NCBI RefSeq assembly: GCF_014193655.1
Contig: NZ_JACHZQ010000001.1
Location: 1,054,001 to 1,118,000, forward strand
Direction of reading: 5' to 3'
Length of the DNA stretch: 64,000 bases
Origin: Rhizobium sp. BK313
GTDB lineage: Bacteria > Pseudomonadota > Alphaproteobacteria > Rhizobiales > Rhizobiaceae
Position numbers and translations under genes: made by a program. Under the pieces are notes generated by a model, which saw only the letters and a program-made list of their open reading frames with translations, searched no databases and was not told where the DNA came from. The first letter of the stretch is position 1, and each line of letters opens with the position of its first letter. Of this stretch, positions 9,296 to 18,339 are shown piece after piece.

Positions 9296-9881
9296 AGCAA
9301 GGAAGGTCGAAACTGTCGCCATCTCCCGATCCGGCAGAAGCTTGATAATCCTGTGCTTTTCAGGGTCGCATACGACAGTGCCGTAGCGGTGATTCCGGCG
9401 GAAAGCCCAATCGTCAACGCCGCGGCGTATAGCTCATTCTCGGGCATCATGGACTTTCTTCTGACCGCACTGATCAGCGTGTCATTGCTAACAGGGATCA
9501 TCAAGCGCTTTGCAAAGGCGGCTGCAGGCCGCCCTCCCAAGCCAACCCGAGATGGTGCACCACCCTATCAAGCCGAGCAGTGCGACGACCACGCTCCGGA
9601 CGACACGCTCGCCAAACCTTTCGACGAAAATTCGGCGGTGGCAGGATGACATCTCATAGACAAAGCGTCGTGCCGACAATCGCAGTTGGTGCCAGCACAG
9701 GGCAAGTCGGCAATTGTCCGAACGTAGCGGCATGAATACGATCAGACATACGGTTGCACAGAGGACATGAACGCCGTTCAGCGGCAGGCCGTGCTAAAAC
9801 AGTGATATCCTCGCTCTCGTCGGAACGCTCAACAATCAATCCGGCCGGGATCAGGGACGACAGACGGAATTTGGTCGACAT
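9296..9881 (-). pseudogene. ISL3-family transposase, frameshifted and truncated
   Basis: Remains of an ISL3-family transposase read across several frames on the minus strand. From its ATG (9881) the zinc-finger N-terminus is visible (RSCPLCNRMSDRIHAATF), then a second frame (SSCHRRIFVERFG), a third (GRPAAAFAKRLMIPVSNDTLISAVRR) and a fourth beginning [19 protein letters not shown] ... LLPDRE, which carries the first DDE-type aspartates. The C-terminal two thirds are missing at the junction with the aminotransferase fragment. At least three frame disruptions mean it is inactive. Confidence 0.8.
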
Positions 9882-9950
9882 ACTGCTGATTCCTTTTTGA
9901 TAACGGGCCCAGGTTCGACCTCGAAGTCATCAAATTTGAGTCAGACCCCG
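9296..9950 (-). mobile_element. Partial ISL3-family insertion sequence
   Basis: The transposase remnant plus its upstream end. About 60 bases before the transposase start the minus strand reads GGGGTCTGACTCAAATTTG, ending near 9949. ISL3-family terminal repeats begin with GG, so this is the probable IS terminus; its partner repeat is lost together with the 3' part of the transposase. Confidence 0.5.
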
Positions 9951-10075
9951 AATTTAACCACTTGTGGGTGCGCCCCTGAGGGCGGACTCCACAGAGGCTA
10001 ACATTCCATCATTAAACACATGTTGAACTGTCAGGCGAAATAGAGAGCGCTCCACGCGGCACTACTGGGCGAGGT

Positions 10076-11242
10076 TTATCGGAATAAATCTGCCGCCGAA
10101 TGAAGCTTCGTCAATCCGGGATCATAGTATTCCGGTGGCCAAAAATTCGGCCGGGGATATAACGCTTTCTGCTCGTAGATTTCGCAGCCCATATGTTCTT
10201 CAATAGTAGTCAAAAAGCGGATGTCGTTTGGCGGCTCGGTGCTACCGAGGAACCATCTTAGGCATTGCTCAAGGGACCCTCGGAACCTCTCAATGTGGCC
10301 GATCAAAATATCGGTGGATAGCTCGTGTTCAAATTGAAGATCGCAAAATGGCGCGGCAGACGCTTTCATGAATTCCGGACGACATGCGAATTCTATTCCT
10401 GTCTCGCAGAGTAGCATCGTTGCGTCCGGCAGCGCGTCGGGTTCCGATTTCAACCATTCGAGAAACCGGTCAACCTCTTCGGCAGACTTCGCTGCAATCT
10501 CGTCTTCCGACGGCGGCACTCTTTCCACAACCGTGGCATAGGACCGCATCCGGTCGAAGAACGCAGTATCTTTGGGCTCTTCCCGCCAGCTAAGGTTCCA
10601 GTAGAGGCGTTCTTCCAATGATGGTCGGCACTCCTCAATATCTTTGATCAGAGTCTGGATCGAATGATCCGCTTCGAAAGGAATCGACCAGTAGACGTCA
10701 TCATAAATGTTGCCGAACTCCACATGCAAACCATCAGGAGAGTGGCCTATCCACCACCCTGTAAGGTCCGTCGGTTCCATTTCCATTTCGCGCAGCGTTT
10801 CGAGGCACAGATCCACGCGCCCAGACGCCCTCCGGCGACACTCCCGTCGGTAGTCGCTTTCCCCGACGCCCAAATTGCGAAGACGCCTATCCAAGAGATC
10901 GTAGAGTTCAGAGAGGAGCTTCTGGGCGTGACTTCTTCCGTCCGCCGGAATGCCGACTTTCGCCATTGTAAGCAGCTCTTTGGTAAGTTCGGGGACTGGG
11001 GCTGGCAGTGGCGTCCATTGCCCGAAAAGAACTTCGTCGATGTGACGCCCCGAGCAACCTCTAGGAACTTGCAGCGTGAGGCCGCTGCCCACCAAAGAAT
11101 TGGGGTCTAGGATCAGCTCAATCGAGTTTTTGTTGAAGCTGACGGAAGAACCGGTTGGAAATGCAAACGGCAAGTCGCCGAACCCTTTGTAGGGCTGCCT
11201 TTGCTCAAGAAACTCCGAATCTTCTATCATGATATTGTCCAT
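10076..11242 (-). CDS. Hypothetical protein with an internal duplication
   Basis: A 388-residue soluble protein I do not recognise. It is rich in Trp/Tyr and acidic residues, without signal peptide or membrane helix. Two segments look duplicated: HSIQTLIKDIEECRPSLEER (around residue 213) and STDILIGHIERFRGSLEQ (around residue 315) share the pattern I-x2-IE-x2-R-x-SLE-x2-L-x-W, each following an acidic stretch about a 'FE' entity (FEADH, FEHEL). This suggests two copies of an immunity/SMI1-like or similar helical module, but that is inference. The start may be the second ATG at 11230. The gene stands alone between an ISL3 fragment and a gene-poor region, so it is probably cargo of mobile DNA. 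Confidence 0.65.
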   Translation of the reverse strand: MDNIMIEDSEFLEQRQPYKGFGDLPFAFPTGSSVSFNKNSIELILDPNSLVGSGLTLQVPRGCSGRHIDEVLFGQWTPLPAPVPELTKELLTMAKVGIPADGRSHAQKLLSELYDLLDRRLRNLGVGESDYRRECRRRASGRVDLCLETLREMEMEPTDLTGWWIGHSPDGLHVEFGNIYDDVYWSIPFEADHSIQTLIKDIEECRPSLEERLYWNLSWREEPKDTAFFDRMRSYATVVERVPPSEDEIAAKSAEEVDRFLEWLKSEPDALPDATMLLCETGIEFACRPEFMKASAAPFCDLQFEHELSTDILIGHIERFRGSLEQCLRWFLGSTEPPNDIRFLTTIEEHMGCEIYEQKALYPRPNFWPPEYYDPGLTKLHSAADLFR

Positions 11243-11867
11243 AGCTGAAATTTTCCAAACGAGATTTTGTAATGAGACTTCAAAATTTCCGACGGCGGAA
11301 GTCTTGACGTTGATTTTTTTAAAAGGCGCTCTCTTAACAGAGGGAGCCCGTTCGGCAGATGGACTTGCTTTGGTTTAACCCCCGCCGTGCGTCTGGTGAG
11401 TAAGAGGGCCTCGAGGCCCTCAATCGCGAGATATTAGCGGGAAGACGTAATTGAGCTAAGCGAACCTGCCGTGCATGGGTCACAAACGCGATGTAGGCTG
11501 GATCTGGCGGCTCTGTGACGACAACGACGTCGAGTGCCTGCCGTCTTCGCCGTGAAGTGCCTTTTCAGACTACGCGCTTACGAGAATGCGCGAAAGATGG
11601 TTCAGAGTTCCGTTTTCTCCGTAAGACCGTCGTCTAATAGCGAGATTTGCAAGCGCCTTTTAGGTGCGGGAGGTTGTTTGCCGGGAGCATGGTCGTCTAC
11701 GCGGTCGACATAGGTCGCCGCATTATGGTGCTTCGCGGGACAGTCCTTCCAATGTATGTCTCGCACGCTCCGAGCAAACTCGCGGTGCAACGGTCTTAAG
11801 GGAATGGACCAGCCTTGGTCCCGGCAGGGACGCCTCTTCACGCCGTGGGCGCTACAGAGCTGGAAAG
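11243..11867. other. Gene-poor region
   Basis: About 625 bases between the orphan hypothetical gene and the decayed IS110 element. Only short frames of irregular codon use are present. The left end (11265-11340) is AT-rich and fits the promoter of the leftward gene. Nothing else was recognised. Confidence 0.4.
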
Positions 11868-12889
11868 TTAGGTGGCGGCTGTCGCCCTGTTGAAGAGCTC
11901 ACCGGAGCGAAGCATCGCATGCATGATGACGGCGAGTTTGCGGGCGACAGCGACAGCGGAACGTTTGAAGCCGATCTTCTCGCGTAGTTTTATGCCCCAA
12001 CTGCGCAAATCGCTGTCCGCCCGGCTGCTTGTCAGGATCACGACCGCGGCGTCATAGAGAAGGGAACGCACATGGGTGTCTCCACGTCGGGAGATATGGC
12101 CATCCTAGTCTACCTCGCCGGACTCATAGCGCCGCGTCGTCAACCCCAGCCAGGCGCCCACCGAGCGCGATCGCTTGAAGTTCGCTGGATCCTCGACGGC
12201 GGTTATATAAGCGGTGGCTGTGATCGCTCCAATGCCGGGGATCGACATCAACAACTGACATTGCTGGTTTCTACGCGCTTCGGCGAGGAGCTGTCGCCCC
12301 AACCTTGTTGCCTGGAGGCGCAGGTTACGCCAGGCTTCAAGTAGCGGCAGAATTATCTGCGAAAGGCCGACATTGTCGGCCAGGAGGGAGCGAACATGCA
12401 CCTCAAATTTGCCACCCATGCTGCATGGAACAATAAGACCAAACGTCTTCATCACTCCTCGAATCTGATTTGCCACGTCCACTGTCGTGCGCATAAGTTT
12501 CGTTCGAGCCGCGACCAATGTCCGAGAGAGCATGCTGTCGAAGCCCTTTACCCGGACTTCGCGAAAGAAACCGACCTCCGCCAGATGCGCGAGCCCATCG
12601 GCGTCATTGGCATCGGTTTTGTTGGCGGCCATGTCGAGCGCCGCTTTGGCGTGACGAGCATCGACGCAAATGGCAGGCAGTCCCTCAGCGCGCAGAGCAT
12701 GATAGAACCATCCGAGAGGGGGCCCGTTTCGAACACCACGCGCTCCGCATTTGGCGCTCGCATGCGGATAAGTTCGGCTATGGCGGCGGGATCAGAGGCG
12801 CACTTCCCGCGCCAGATCCGCTTACCCGCGCGACGGATCGAAATTGCCGTCTCTTTCATTGACACGTCGAGACCGATATACTCTGTCAT
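11868..12889 (-). pseudogene. IS110-family transposase, frameshifted with internal stop
   Basis: Decayed IS110-family transposase. It starts at 12889 (MTEYIGLDVSMKETAISIRR, the DEDD RuvC-like N-terminus) and continues into another frame near 12620 (NKTDANDADGLAHLAEVGFFREVRVK), then the C-terminal Transposase_20 helix-hairpin segment (LLMSIPGIGAITATAYITAV ... SVGAWLGLTTRRYESGEVD). An in-frame TAG at 12105-12107 interrupts GEVD-x-DGHISRRGD; the same frame then runs on (VRSLLYDAAVVI ...) to 11868. One frameshift and one nonsense codon make it non-functional. Confidence 0.85.
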
Positions 12890-13114
12890 GGCTGTTCTCC
12901 ATTGATGTTGGGCCCGGCGTCCAGTCGAGAGCCCGTATCTCATCAAATCGGGGAGCAGCCACCTTCCAAGATCGCGATCGGATCCAGAGGGGCCTCGTGC
13001 CCGCGATTACACCATGTATGTCCGTCTTCGTAACCGGAGGTGGCTCGCCCTGCACTGGTCTTCCGAGGGTTGCTCGGATAGGCCGAGCCGATCCTCATCA
13101 CAGGAGGACGAGCC
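12890..13114. other. Shared non-coding ends of two divergent IS110 elements; possible bridge-RNA locus
   Basis: A 225-bp spacer between two IS110 transposases that read away from each other. In the IS110 group the non-coding end flanking the transposase encodes the structured bridge RNA that guides target and donor choice. This spacer is the only place such RNAs could lie upstream of either transposase. The AGGAGG at 13102-13107 is the ribosome site of the right-hand transposase. RNA structure was not modelled, so the bridge-RNA assignment is inference. Confidence 0.4.
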
Positions 13115-14230
13115 GTGGCAGATTATAAAGAAGCTTTTGTCGGAATCGATGTCGCCAAGCTGGAGAATGCGATTGCGATTGCGGAATTCGGCCGGGACGG
13201 AGAGGTCCGCTATTTCGGCGAGGTTGAAGCATCAGATGCCAGCATGCGCCGTGTTATCCAGCGTATTGCCGCGAAGTTTGATCGCGTGCATTTCTGCTAC
13301 GAGGCCGGCCCCACCGGTTATGGCCTCCACCGGCTCATCAGGTCCCTTGGCGATGGGTGTATGGTTGTCGCCCTGTCAATGATCCCCAGGAAGCCCGGAG
13401 ATCGGGTGAAGACGAACCGTCGAGATGCACTTGCGCTCGCTCGGCTGTTGCGGGCCGGCGAGCTGACGGCGGTTTGGGTTCCCGACGAGGGTCATGAAGC
13501 TATGCGAGATTTGGTTCGCGCCCGCTCTGCCGCTGTCGAGACATTGCGGGTTCATCGGCAACAGACCAGGGCCTTCATGCTCAAACATGGTCGGATTTAT
13601 CCACGCAAGAAAGCCTGGACAATGCGGTATCTGCACTGGCTCCAGGAGCAGCAGTTCGATCATCCGGCGCATCAGATAGCGCTGCAGGAAATGGTCGAGG
13701 CAGTGCGCGTCTTGAAGGAGCGTGTGGAACGACTGGAAAAAGTGATCGAGGAGTTCCTCCCAGACTGGTCTCTCGCGCCGGTCGTTCGAGCACTGCAGAC
13801 CCTGCGTGGTGTCGATTTGGTTGTCGCCGTCACCTTCGCCACGGAAGTCGGTGACGTGACCCGATTCGAAAGCCCCCGCCAATTGATGGGTTATCTCGGT
13901 CTCGTTCCTGGCGAGCGATCCACAGGCGAAACCGTGAGACGAGGCGCAATAACCAAGGCCGGTAATGGTCGAGTTCGACACATGCTTGTTGAGAGTGCGT
14001 GGACGTATCGGCATCCGCCGAAACTAGGCGTAAGGAAAATCTACCTCATGGAGCATGCCCCATCGAGAGTGCGAGAGATCGCGTGGAAGGCTCAGAGCCG
14101 GTTGACGGCTCGATATCGCTTGTTGGCCGCACGGGGAAAACGAACGACAGTGGTTTGCACTGCAATTGCCCGAGAATTGGCCGGCTTCATGTGGGCTGTT
14201 GCAAGGCAGGCGCAGGCGATCAGAACATAG
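13115..14230 (+). CDS. IS110-family transposase (intact)
   Basis: Full-length (371 aa) IS110-family DEDD recombinase. The N-terminal RuvC-like domain shows FVGIDVAKLENAIAIAE, the E of CYEAGPTGYGLHR and D residues of VKTNRRDALALARLLRAGEL; the middle is a coiled coil (VRVLKERVERLEKVIEEF). The C-terminal Transposase_20 domain has LQTLRGVDLVVAVTFATEVGD, SPRQLMGYLGLVPGE and GAITKAGNGRVRHMLVESAW with its catalytic serine. Start is GTG preceded by a perfect AGGAGG. It cuts the IS66 tnpC downstream, so it arrived after that element. Confidence 0.93.
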   Translation: MADYKEAFVGIDVAKLENAIAIAEFGRDGEVRYFGEVEASDASMRRVIQRIAAKFDRVHFCYEAGPTGYGLHRLIRSLGDGCMVVALSMIPRKPGDRVKTNRRDALALARLLRAGELTAVWVPDEGHEAMRDLVRARSAAVETLRVHRQQTRAFMLKHGRIYPRKKAWTMRYLHWLQEQQFDHPAHQIALQEMVEAVRVLKERVERLEKVIEEFLPDWSLAPVVRALQTLRGVDLVVAVTFATEVGDVTRFESPRQLMGYLGLVPGERSTGETVRRGAITKAGNGRVRHMLVESAWTYRHPPKLGVRKIYLMEHAPSRVREIAWKAQSRLTARYRLLAARGKRTTVVCTAIARELAGFMWAVARQAQAIRT

Positions 14231-14387
14231 GTCCCTGCTGCAAACTTGCACCTCGCGTATGGGCGGATGCGGGACAACGGTAGGGGAATATCCGTCATCC
14301 GCATTGTGGCCGGAACCGACCGACGCCCGCAGTAAGATAGGAACAGCCCCGGACGCACAATCGGAAATGCGGTAACCAACCCGCGCA

Positions 14388-15365
14388 TCAGAGCTTGATC
14401 ACCGACGTCTTTGAGTTCCGCCTCCACCCATATCCGGCATATCCATCGACCTGAAGGACGCCCGTGAATCCTCCCAATATCCGTTCGGCGTGCTGCCCGC
14501 CGCGACCTTGAGCATAGGTGAAGGCCACACCTGGTGGAGCAGCGCCAGCCCACGGGCGGTCGTCACGAGCAAGTGCCCAGAAGTAGCCGGTCCTGGTTTT
14601 GCGGGAGCCGGGATCGAGTACCGGCGCACGGGTCTCGTCCATGAAGAGCTTGGTCGAGCGCTTCAGCTCGGCAATCAAGGCATCGAAGACAGGCCGCAGT
14701 TCGAATGCTGCCCGACCGACCCAATCGGCAAGTGTGGACCGGTCAAGATCGATGCCCTGGCGGCTCATGATCTGGGCCTGCCGGTAAAGCGGCAGATGAT
14801 CGGCGTATTTGGAGACCAGCACATGCGCGATGGTTGCCTCAGTGGGCAATCCGGCGTGGATCAGTCGAGCAGTCGCTGGAGCCTGAGCAACGCCATCAGT
14901 ACAGGCGCGGCAAGCGTATTTTGGGCGGCGAGTGACGATGACGCGGAACTGCGCCGGGATGACGTCCAGCCGCTCGGACACGTCCTCGCCGATGCAATGC
15001 AGGTCTCCGCCGCAAGAACAGATCGAGCTTTCTGGCTCTATGATCTCCTCGATACGAGGAAGATGGGCGGGAAGAGAGCCGCGATTCGCGGCGCGTGGTT
15101 TGGGGTGCGGCTTCCCCGGAAGGCTATCCGCTTCGTCTTCGGCATGGATGGCCGCGATGGCCGTTTCCAGGTCCTCCAGTGCGAGGTCGAACTGTTCAGG
15201 GTCGGTCTTCTCGGATTTGCGGCCGAAGGTAGCCTGCTTGAAAGCGGCGACCAGCTTCTCCAGCCTTTCGATCCGCTCGTCCTTGCGGACTTCACGCGCT
15301 TGCGCCGCGATCAGCATCGCCTTCAAAGCAGCAATATCGTCGGGAAGATCGGTGGCGTCCAACAT
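14388..15365 (-). pseudogene. tnpC: IS66 transposase TnpC, truncated by IS110
   Basis: First 325 residues of an IS66-family TnpC (normal length about 520). Present are the N-terminal coiled coil (RKDERIERLEKLVAAF), the FGRKSEK motif, the zinc-binding segment ICSCGGDLHCIGEDVSERLDV ... PKYACRAC, the first catalytic Asp in FMDETRAPVLDPG and the second in LQVDGYAGYG. Right after this the frame becomes unrelated and stops, at the edge of the neighbouring IS110 element; the third catalytic residue and C-terminus are missing. It cannot transpose by itself. Confidence 0.88.
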
Positions 15366-15433
15366 GCTGGAAGTCTATCAAAACCAGCGTCGCTTCGCCG
15401 TCGGAATTTGCCGCCCGAGTCATCGTGCCGCAG

Positions 15434-15814
15434 CTATTCGATAGCGTCTGGCGCTTTCGCTTCCACAGCATGAACCCGACGCCAATCAAGGCCTGCAAAC
15501 AACGCCTCGAACTGAGCATGGCCCAAGGTCATCAAGCCGTCCCTGATGCCCGGCCAAGTGAAGGTGTGTTCCTCCAGCCGCTTGTATGCCATTAATAGGC
15601 CGCTGCCATCCCAGTAGATCAGCTTCAGGCGATCCGCCTTGCGCGAGCGGAATACGTAGACCGTCCCTGTAAAAGGGTCCTTGTGCAGCTCGTTCTTGAC
15701 CAGCGCCGCCAGGCCATCGTGGCCCTTGCGGAAGTCTAGCGGTTTGGTCGCCACCATGATCCCATGATCCGAACCCGGTTCGATGGAAAGATCATGCCGG
15801 AATCGCGCAGGCAC
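15434..15814 (-). CDS. tnpB: IS66 accessory protein TnpB
   Basis: IS66 Orf2/TnpB family protein: HGIMVATKPLDFRKGHDGLAALV ... DPFTGTVYVFRSRKADRLKLIYWDGSG is the diagnostic core. TnpB is needed with TnpA and TnpC for IS66 transposition, although its biochemical role is not settled. The start overlaps the end of tnpA by about 23 bases, typical of translational coupling in these elements. The C-terminus (about 15 residues) runs close to tnpC. Confidence 0.9.
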   Translation of the reverse strand: MPARFRHDLSIEPGSDHGIMVATKPLDFRKGHDGLAALVKNELHKDPFTGTVYVFRSRKADRLKLIYWDGSGLLMAYKRLEEHTFTWPGIRDGLMTLGHAQFEALFAGLDWRRVHAVEAKAPDAIE

Positions 15815-16178
15815 GCGCGACAGCGGCGATGCGGGCGGCAGACGCGCCTTCTTCCAGGCGAATCGTGACCGAACCGATGATGATCTCGGGGCGGCCAGTT
15901 TTATTGATCAGCGGCTCCACAACGAGTGGATCGACGACCGCCGCTGCGAACTCCACCGCATCTTCGGGTGCAGGCAGGACCAACTTGCCTTGCCGCGCCA
16001 TGGTTCGCCAAGTGGACAGGTGGTTCGGCTTCAGGCCATGCCGCTCTGCGACCTCATTCACCATCGCGCCTGGCCGAAGGCTCTCCGAAACGATCTGCGC
16101 CTTGACCTCGTCGGGCCAATGCCGGTGAACCTCACGTCCAGACTTCCTGGTCGTGAGAACCTCCAATGTACTCTCCAT
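15792..16178 (-). CDS. tnpA: IS66 accessory protein TnpA
   Basis: IS66 Orf1/TnpA with the helix-turn-helix of the Tnp_1 class: RHWPDEVKAQIVSESLRPGAMVNEVAERHGLKPNHLSTWRTMARQGKL. Length 128 aa from the ATG at 16178 (MESTLEVL); the longer upstream frame starts inside the element's terminal non-coding part and is not needed. First gene of the tnpA-tnpB-tnpC order, with tnpB overlapping its 3' end. Confidence 0.9.
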   Translation of the reverse strand: MESTLEVLTTRKSGREVHRHWPDEVKAQIVSESLRPGAMVNEVAERHGLKPNHLSTWRTMARQGKLVLPAPEDAVEFAAAVVDPLVVEPLINKTGRPEIIIGSVTIRLEEGASAARIAAVARACAIPA

Positions 16179-16395
16179 GGAGAAACTCCCGTTGCTCGTC
16201 CATGGAAAGCCGATCACAAATTAGGGCGGCGAAAACAACGTGGGAGCGGAACACCGGTTACTTTTCTCCCGTCACGACCTCTGAAACAATAAGGCTTTTA
16301 GGGCTGAGTACCCCAGTCTCTTCTCTGACCTCTCGGACACCCGCTTCCTGCCACGTCTCGCCCAATCTTCAGATCCTTTAAATTTTTCGTCGACG

Positions 16396-16763
16396 AGATT
16401 CACCGTCACGGACGGTGAGACGATCCATGTTGAGGGTGAGTTCTTCGGCACCAGGTTGGTGGAATTTAACGCGCCAGAGGTGTTCAGCCTGCGGTGCGAA
16501 TACGAAAAGGAACTTGGCGACCGGGCTACGGCTCGGCCGAAAGCGTTGGTGGCGACAATGCCTCTTCGACTCGAGAGGGTCGCTTACGCTTGTCCGGGGC
16601 GGGAACGGAGGGCACCGAGAAATGCAACTATAGCCGTTACTGTGCAGTACTCTATGCCGGTGACCGAGATGTCAGTGACATTCTCATCGGGGAGGGGCTT
16701 GCAACACCCTTCGTCTGCAGCGGCACGTAATGTCCGGTCACTCCCCGTCCGTGGTGCAGCTAG
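16396..16763 (+). pseudogene. Thermonuclease-family (SNase-like) gene, frameshifted and nonsense-mutated
   Basis: Remnant of a secreted-type staphylococcal-nuclease-like protein. In one frame: RFTVTDGETIHVEG then TRLVEFNAPEVFSLRCEYEK and ELGDRATARPKALVAT, ending with RLERVAYACP. Near 16600 the frame shifts to GTEGTEKCNYSRYCAVLYAG then RDVSDILIGEGLATPFVCSG. After CSGT a TAA (16728-16730) is followed in the same frame by CPVTPRPWCS and TAG; intact relatives continue with a similar CP..PWC tail, so the TAA is a true nonsense mutation. No start codon or signal peptide was found upstream, next to the IS66 end. Confidence 0.75.
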
Positions 16764-17153
16764 GCGCCGCGCGGATTGGGGGGCTGGCCGATCTACCAAT
16801 TCGCGGCGTATCCACACGAGATTACGATGATGGCGGCTGGCCAAGAGCGCGCCACGGACGCAGAACACGTTCACGCCGCAAGCAAAAAATCCATGAGAAC
16901 CAGGACAATCCTCATAACGCTCGTTTCCTTTAGGTGTTCGCCCGGCTCGCTGTGATCGCCGCAATTGCGATTAGCGTTTCGGCGTCACGACCGTAGATCT
17001 CCTTAGCTTTCACGGGACACCCCATTCAGACCTTACTCGCAAGGGTCTTAGTTCTTGGATCCTAATATAAATCAGCGACATGCAGCACTTATTGCAATCC
17101 CTCCATTACTTCCGTCGCCAGGATTCTCGCCGGCACATCAATGGGGTATCGCC
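16764..17153. other. Intergenic region without recognised genes
   Basis: About 390 bases with only short frames of poor codon use. The segment around 17010-17090 is AT-richer. It lies downstream of both neighbours (the pseudogene and the leftward acidic protein gene). No structure was recognised. Confidence 0.4.
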
Positions 17154-17723
17154 TCATTTCACAGGTTCAAACTCGCCATTGGGTGTTGATGCTCGATACC
17201 TGTTCACCGCCTTCGAAATGAAATCAAAGGCCACATCTACATTCAGTTCGGTAACTGTCCAGTCGGACGAGTACGACCAAAGTTCGGCATGATTTGAGTC
17301 ATCTTCTAGTATCGCAAACTTAAGGACACCGTCCTTTAGCGAGAGCTCCCACCTAGCTTTATCGATCGCGCCGTCGCTCAGGCATCCGCACTCGTCCTCG
17401 ATATCGAAGTCATCGAGCTGGAACTCGCGCAGAGCTTCAATTTTTTCGCGGGTGCTGTCCGCAATGTCGTATTCGTCGAAATCCGAAAGCGATAAGTAAC
17501 CGACAGTTTCGTTGTATACCCAACGCCAACATAGCACGTATGCGCCGTTGCGTGTTCGATCCACCGGCGCATCGATCGCGACATGGGTGTAATCATCTTC
17601 ATTGGCAGCGTCTCGAAACTTCTCGGCATCCGGATCGGATTTGTGGATCAGCTTATCGTATAATCCTGGTCCCACGGCCTGAACGATTTTGGCAATGTCG
17701 TCTTCGTCTAAATCCACCCACAT
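17154..17723 (-). CDS. Hypothetical acidic protein
   Basis: A 189-residue protein, unrecognised. It is strongly acidic (roughly twice as many Asp/Glu as Lys/Arg), including the runs DLDEDDIAK and LDDFDIEDECG, with several Trp/Tyr and no signal peptide or membrane helix. Codon use is consistent with a real gene across the whole frame. Isolated between a pseudogene and a 600-bp gap. Acidic, compact proteins in accessory regions are sometimes DNA mimics or immunity proteins; nothing in the sequence proves either. Confidence 0.6.
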   Translation of the reverse strand: MWVDLDEDDIAKIVQAVGPGLYDKLIHKSDPDAEKFRDAANEDDYTHVAIDAPVDRTRNGAYVLCWRWVYNETVGYLSLSDFDEYDIADSTREKIEALREFQLDDFDIEDECGCLSDGAIDKARWELSLKDGVLKFAILEDDSNHAELWSYSSDWTVTELNVDVAFDFISKAVNRYRASTPNGEFEPVK

Positions 17724-18339
17724 GCTGCCATTCCAAACTGGATGCTATTATTCTTGGCTGAAAAACGGTCGGCGGCAAGTGGGGTTGCCCCATAATGACC
17801 GGACTCACGGATTTCGGTGATGTGACACTCCAGCCAGAACGAAAGCAGCCGACGCCTGGACATCTCTTAGAGGGCCACGATTAGAAGATCGGCAGGGGAG
17901 AATCCGAATTCTGCGCAATCTGCACGAACGCGATGGTAGGTTGGCATTTCGCTTAGGTCGCCGTTGCTTCAATCTCACAGCGATAAGAACTTTCCATAAA
18001 TCGATCGGGTAAGCCTCGGGACATATTCATACCGGACCTGCATAGCGACACGCTGAAGATCAAGAGCAGGAATTTTCACTAACGCTAGGGTAGTTGTCGG
18101 CCCTAGTGGTCACCGCCGCGCCCAGTGAGAGAGGCGAAAACTCACCTCCGCGCTCGTTGACTGCACGGCAAGGACTCACCTGATGATTAACGGTTGCCCA
18201 TGATTCTTATGTCGAGGTCTATCAGCGCGATCCGCAGGCGCCATCGCAAGGACCCGCAACGCATTGCCGACGGGCACCCACTACGGCGAAACCCTGGGAA
18301 ATCGTCGCCTGTTTTCCCGATCTGTGATAGCCTCAGGTG
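17724..18339. other. Gene-poor region upstream of KAP NTPase
   Basis: About 615 bases containing no credible gene. It lies between two divergent genes and must carry the promoter of the KAP NTPase. Direct inspection shows no tandem repeats or strong hairpins. Confidence 0.4.

Larger units (their letters stand above)
14388..16261 (-). mobile_element. IS66-family element, 3' part lost
   Basis: tnpA-tnpB-tnpC in the standard order. The right terminus is probably at 16261: read on the minus strand it begins GTAACCGGTGTTCCGCTCCC, and IS66 terminal repeats begin with GTAA. The left terminus and the tnpC 3' end are missing because the IS110 element abuts at about 14390-14420. Confidence 0.65.

Noticed and set aside
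14490..15473. Plus-strand frame of 327 codons opposite IS66 tnpC
   Set aside because: Antisense shadow of the truncated transposase.
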